Shown one piece after another: positions 3,535 through 5,560 of a stretch of 5,560 nucleotides of DNA; the first letter of the stretch is position 1; each line of letters opens with the position of its first letter. Both the position numbers and the translations under genes were made by a program. The stretch lies in NCBI GenBank assembly GCA_018657655.1, contig JABHWQ010000375.1, positions 1-5,560 of the forward strand. Reading direction: 5' to 3'. The stretch is from Chloroflexota bacterium. Its GTDB lineage: Bacteria; Chloroflexota; Dehalococcoidia; SZUA-161; SpSt-899. The notes under the pieces are model-generated. The model saw only the letters and a program-made list of their open reading frames with translations. It was not told the origin of the DNA and ran no database searches.

Positions 3535-5560
3535 ATGAACAGATTGAGAACCACAGGATTATCTGTAATTTTTATGACTATCTTTCTGGTCAGCCTGTTC
3601 CCGATGACTTCACTGGCTGAAGATGCAGAGATACCATGCATAAAATGGGTTCTTGTTGATACATCCGTCAATCCAAATAATGAGCTAACGGAGTTTCGTG
3701 GTGGGGGATATACCCCTGGTTATTACACGGATGCCCGCTATGATGGGAAGTTTGACCTTTATGATGTGAGTGAGACAAAATTTGGTGTGCATACCAGGCA
3801 ATGGGACCGAGGACTGGCATGGGATGTCAACATCGACTGTAGTTTTGAGGCTCCGCCACTTGAACTTGTCCCCGGCCAATCTTATAACCTTATAGCAAAC
3901 TTTACACATCGTGTTACCGAATTTACTGAAGGCCCAAGAGCTTCTCAACAGTTTCATTACTATTCAGACGACCCAGGAATCGGGATTGAATTACCAGAAG
4001 GTATGTATGCCGGTAACCAGTTTCTCTATTCACCATGGGATCAAAATTTCACCGGTGAGAATTCCAAAACATGGACTCTGGATGTTGTAGCAAAAGGCGC
4101 TCCCTTTTATCCAGGACCAGGAGCTACTTGGACTTTGGTTGCGGGATGGCGAGCTGTTCCCTGTTGCTATGTCGCATGGACTTACGAGGCTCAGGAAATT
4201 CCTTGTGGTGCTGCCGAATCGACCGCCTGCAACTGGACAGGTACCTGGGATACAAGCTGGGGAATGATGGATTTGGTTCAAACAGGAAACCAGGTCACCG
4301 GAACTTACGGGCATCAAGACGGCAGAATCACCGGTACTGCTAGCGGTAGTGTCTTAACAGGAACCTGGTCTGAAGCTCCATCCCACAGCCCGCCTAACGA
4401 TGCCGGAGACTTCGAGTTCACCATGTCGTCCGACTGTAACTCATTCACGGGGCGGTGGCGATACGACTCCACAGGTGGCTGGGATAACTGGACTGGAACC
4501 AGGATTGGATCTCCAGTATCAACACCCACGCCCGGCTCAAATGGTGCCGGGATTCCTAACGTTACTACTAACTCACCAGAGGCCGATTGCATTGTCCTGA
4601 TCGGAGATATCGATAATCTTGGATTTGGATGGCCGCCAGGTTTTGATGTGTTCTCTGGTAACTCAACCCCGGTACATCCCTATCCGTGGGATATAGATCC
4701 AACAGATGCCCCTGGCACTGATCGGATAATGCTTGGGACCAGCAACGATGGTCGAGTGCAGGATGGTTATTCCAGAACTTCAAGGCCGGATAATCTACCC
4801 CAGATTATCAGTACCAGCTTCAATTGCCCCGGCGTGAGCATAAATTCGGCCATCATCCAGATGTTTGTAGATGATTTCCAGGTTCCGGTATGGGGATCAC
4901 AATTCCAGGTAGAACTCAACGGAACTAGAGCCCCGTTCATCGAAAGTGCTATTAATGCCCTTAGCCAGACCGGTCCGATCGGGAAACTGATATCCCTTCA
5001 GGTACCTTCAGAGTATCTATATCTGTTTTCCAGTGGAAATCTTTCCATCTATATCGACGACCCAACTACTGGCACTGGAGATGGTTATGCTGTTGACTTT
5101 GTCCGGTTGCTCATTAACCCCGATCTTTCAACTTCATCCTATACTGGTATGATTACCGGCACGGTTAAGGATGCACAGACCGGACAACCTCTAAGGAATG
5201 CGAAGGTATCAGCAGGTGGCACTGCTGATACGCAGACCAATTCCAGTGGTGCGTATACTTTGTCTCGAGTCCCTGCGGGATTAGTAGTTGTATCAGCATC
5301 TCTACCTGGTTATATTAATGGATCAACTACGGCGGATCTTGTTGCCGGTGGTAATGCTACCGCAAATATATCGCTTGAACCTTTACCGACAGGAACCGGT
5401 GATACTGATGGCGATGGAGTGCCTGACAATCAGGACCAATGCCCGAATACTCCTTCAGGTGATACGGTTGGAAGTAATGGTTGCCCCACCTCTGGTACTG
5501 ATACTGATTCGGATAATGACGGAATTCCTGATAGTTCAGATCAATGTCCCAATACACCTG
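3535..5560 (+). CDS. Large secreted multidomain surface protein with TSP3 repeats (3' end beyond window)
   Basis: The frame is open for 675 codons and continues past the window. Order of parts: a Sec signal peptide (1-28, probable cleavage after SLA); an unrecognised N-terminal region (about 30-225) with Cys at 35, 102, 210, 211 and 224; a beta-barrel-like module (232-324) with repeated W/G/T wording such as GTWDTSWGMMDLVQTG and WTGTR; a PVSTPTPGS linker (327-336); a module (about 350-528) with GDIDNLGFGWP, FVDDFQVPVWGS, RAPFIES, TGPIGKLIS and YIDDPTTGTGDGYAVDFV; a carboxypeptidase-regulatory-like beta-sandwich (538-616) with ITGTVKDAQTGQPL and SSGAYTLSRVPAG; and calcium-binding TSP3 repeats from 623. 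No catalytic residues are evident, so a structural, adhesive or carbohydrate-binding surface role is inferred. The missing end could hold an anchor such as an OmpA-like domain or a membrane helix. The start is fixed by AGGGGG eight bases upstream and the promoter before it. Confidence 0.88.
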   Translation, partial: MNRLRTTGLSVIFMTIFLVSLFPMTSLAEDAEIPCIKWVLVDTSVNPNNELTEFRGGGYTPGYYTDARYDGKFDLYDVSETKFGVHTRQWDRGLAWDVNIDCSFEAPPLELVPGQSYNLIANFTHRVTEFTEGPRASQQFHYYSDDPGIGIELPEGMYAGNQFLYSPWDQNFTGENSKTWTLDVVAKGAPFYPGPGATWTLVAGWRAVPCCYVAWTYEAQEIPCGAAESTACNWTGTWDTSWGMMDLVQTGNQVTGTYGHQDGRITGTASGSVLTGTWSEAPSHSPPNDAGDFEFTMSSDCNSFTGRWRYDSTGGWDNWTGTRIGSPVSTPTPGSNGAGIPNVTTNSPEADCIVLIGDIDNLGFGWPPGFDVFSGNSTPVHPYPWDIDPTDAPGTDRIMLGTSNDGRVQDGYSRTSRPDNLPQIISTSFNCPGVSINSAIIQMFVDDFQVPVWGSQFQVELNGTRAPFIESAINALSQTGPIGKLISLQVPSEYLYLFSSGNLSIYIDDPTTGTGDGYAVDFVRLLINPDLSTSSYTGMITGTVKDAQTGQPLRNAKVSAGGTADTQTNSSGAYTLSRVPAGLVVVSASLPGYINGSTTADLVAGGNATANISLEPLPTGTGDTDGDGVPDNQDQCPNTPSGDTVGSNGCPTSGTDTDSDNDGIPDSSDQCPNTP
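4228..4506 (+). other. Module: W/G/T-rich beta-barrel-like domain in the secreted protein
   Basis: Residues 232-324 show short alternating strands: CNWTGTWDTSWG, MDLVQTGNQVTGTYG, GRITGTASGSVLTGTWSE, then GDFEFTMSSDCNSFTGRW and WDNWTGTR. The recurrent TGT/TGxW turns and final WTGTR are a pattern I associate with small antiparallel barrels repeated in exported bacterial proteins, but I cannot name the family. The cysteines at 232 and 300 may pair. Its function is unknown; ligand binding is only a guess. Confidence 0.5.
4582..5118 (+). other. Module: conserved GDIDNLGFGWP-type domain in the secreted protein
   Basis: Residues 350-528 start with DCIVLIGDIDNLGFGWPPGFDVFSG split by acidic and aromatic residues, followed by PWDIDPTDAPGTDRIM, a RPDNLPQIIS strand, SAIIQMFVDDFQVPVW, RAPFIESAINALSQTG and a terminal IDDPTTGTGDGYAVDFVRLL. 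The density of D, G, W and N residues resembles a calcium-binding jelly-roll or lectin-like fold. The wording is familiar from exported proteins of environmental bacteria, but I do not know a family name or function for it. Confidence 0.5.
5146..5382 (+). other. Module: carboxypeptidase-regulatory-like beta-sandwich domain
   Basis: Residues 538-616 match the wording of the CarboxypepD_reg-like fold (PF13620 type): ITGTVKDAQTGQPLRNAKV, then TQTNSSGAYTLSRVPAG, then VVVSASLPGYINGST and a closing NATANISLEP strand. These seven-strand domains act as spacers or binding modules in exported proteins. It directly precedes the TSP3 repeats, a common arrangement for stalk-like surface proteins. Confidence 0.75.
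5401..5559 (+). repeat. Two thrombospondin type 3-like calcium-binding repeats
   Basis: Residues 623-640 read DTDGDGVPDNQDQCPNTP and residues 656-675 read DTDSDNDGIPDSSDQCPNTP, separated by a SGDTVGSNGCPTSGT spacer. Both carry the DxDxDGxxDxxDxCPxTP pattern of TSP3 repeats, where aspartates bind calcium and the cysteines can cross-link neighbouring repeats. The array continues beyond the window, so the copy number is unknown. Confidence 0.9.

Noticed and set aside
3685..5557. Several short frames (both strands) inside the large secreted-protein gene
   Set aside because: The plus-strand frame from 3535 is open for 675 codons with a signal peptide and recognisable modules. The short alternatives show no domains or start signals.
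1..5560. CRISPR array, tRNA, insertion sequence or toxin-antitoxin/defence system
   Set aside because: No regularly spaced repeats, cloverleaf-like sequences, transposase motifs or terminal inverted repeats were seen, and none of the genes carries defence-type motifs.

Overview
The window reads as a bacterial chromosome fragment of moderate GC content. It encodes exported carbohydrate-active or surface proteins and one membrane acyltransferase. Three products begin with lipoprotein-type signal peptides and one with a classical Sec signal peptide. The acyltransferase has the HX4D and DRD...FFG motifs shared by PatA and LpxL enzymes, and its spacing and wording resemble PatA-like proteins of Chloroflexota and Actinobacteria. 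With the TSP3, carboxypeptidase-regulatory and GDIDNLGFGWP-type modules, this suggests an environmental Chloroflexota-like (Dehalococcoidia or Anaerolineae) genome. That placement is inference, since there is no rRNA or marker gene here.

Minus strand, 2473 down to 1: a probable three-gene operon. It starts from a predicted promoter at 2497-2525 and runs through a PatA/LpxL-family acyltransferase (2473-1589), a lipoprotein with a putative GHL15-type glycoside hydrolase barrel (1489-299), and the N-terminal 92 residues of a second lipoprotein that leaves the window (276-1). Gaps are 99 and 22 nt, and each gene has its own Shine-Dalgarno sequence.

Plus strand, 2608-3327: a decayed gene. Its first part resembles the lipoprotein leader and N-terminus of a GH106-type alpha-L-rhamnosidase, and its last part resembles the C-terminal end of a GH38 alpha-mannosidase. 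The two are joined in frame near 2845 and interrupted by two TAG codons. It looks like the scar of a deletion that removed several kilobases of a glycan-degradation locus.

Plus strand, 3535-5560: a long reading frame, open to the window edge (675 codons), behind a near-consensus promoter (TTGTCA, 17 bp, TATAAA). It encodes a secreted mosaic protein: signal peptide, unrecognised N-terminal region, W/G/T-rich beta-barrel-like module, a conserved GDIDNLGFGWP-type module, a carboxypeptidase-regulatory-like beta-sandwich, and at least two calcium-binding TSP3 repeats.

Taken together, the window is a cell-envelope and glycan-processing neighbourhood with partial gene decay. No defence system, CRISPR array, tRNA, rRNA or intact mobile element was seen. 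The most noteworthy items are the chimeric double-amber pseudogene and the mosaic secreted protein with its unnamed modules.
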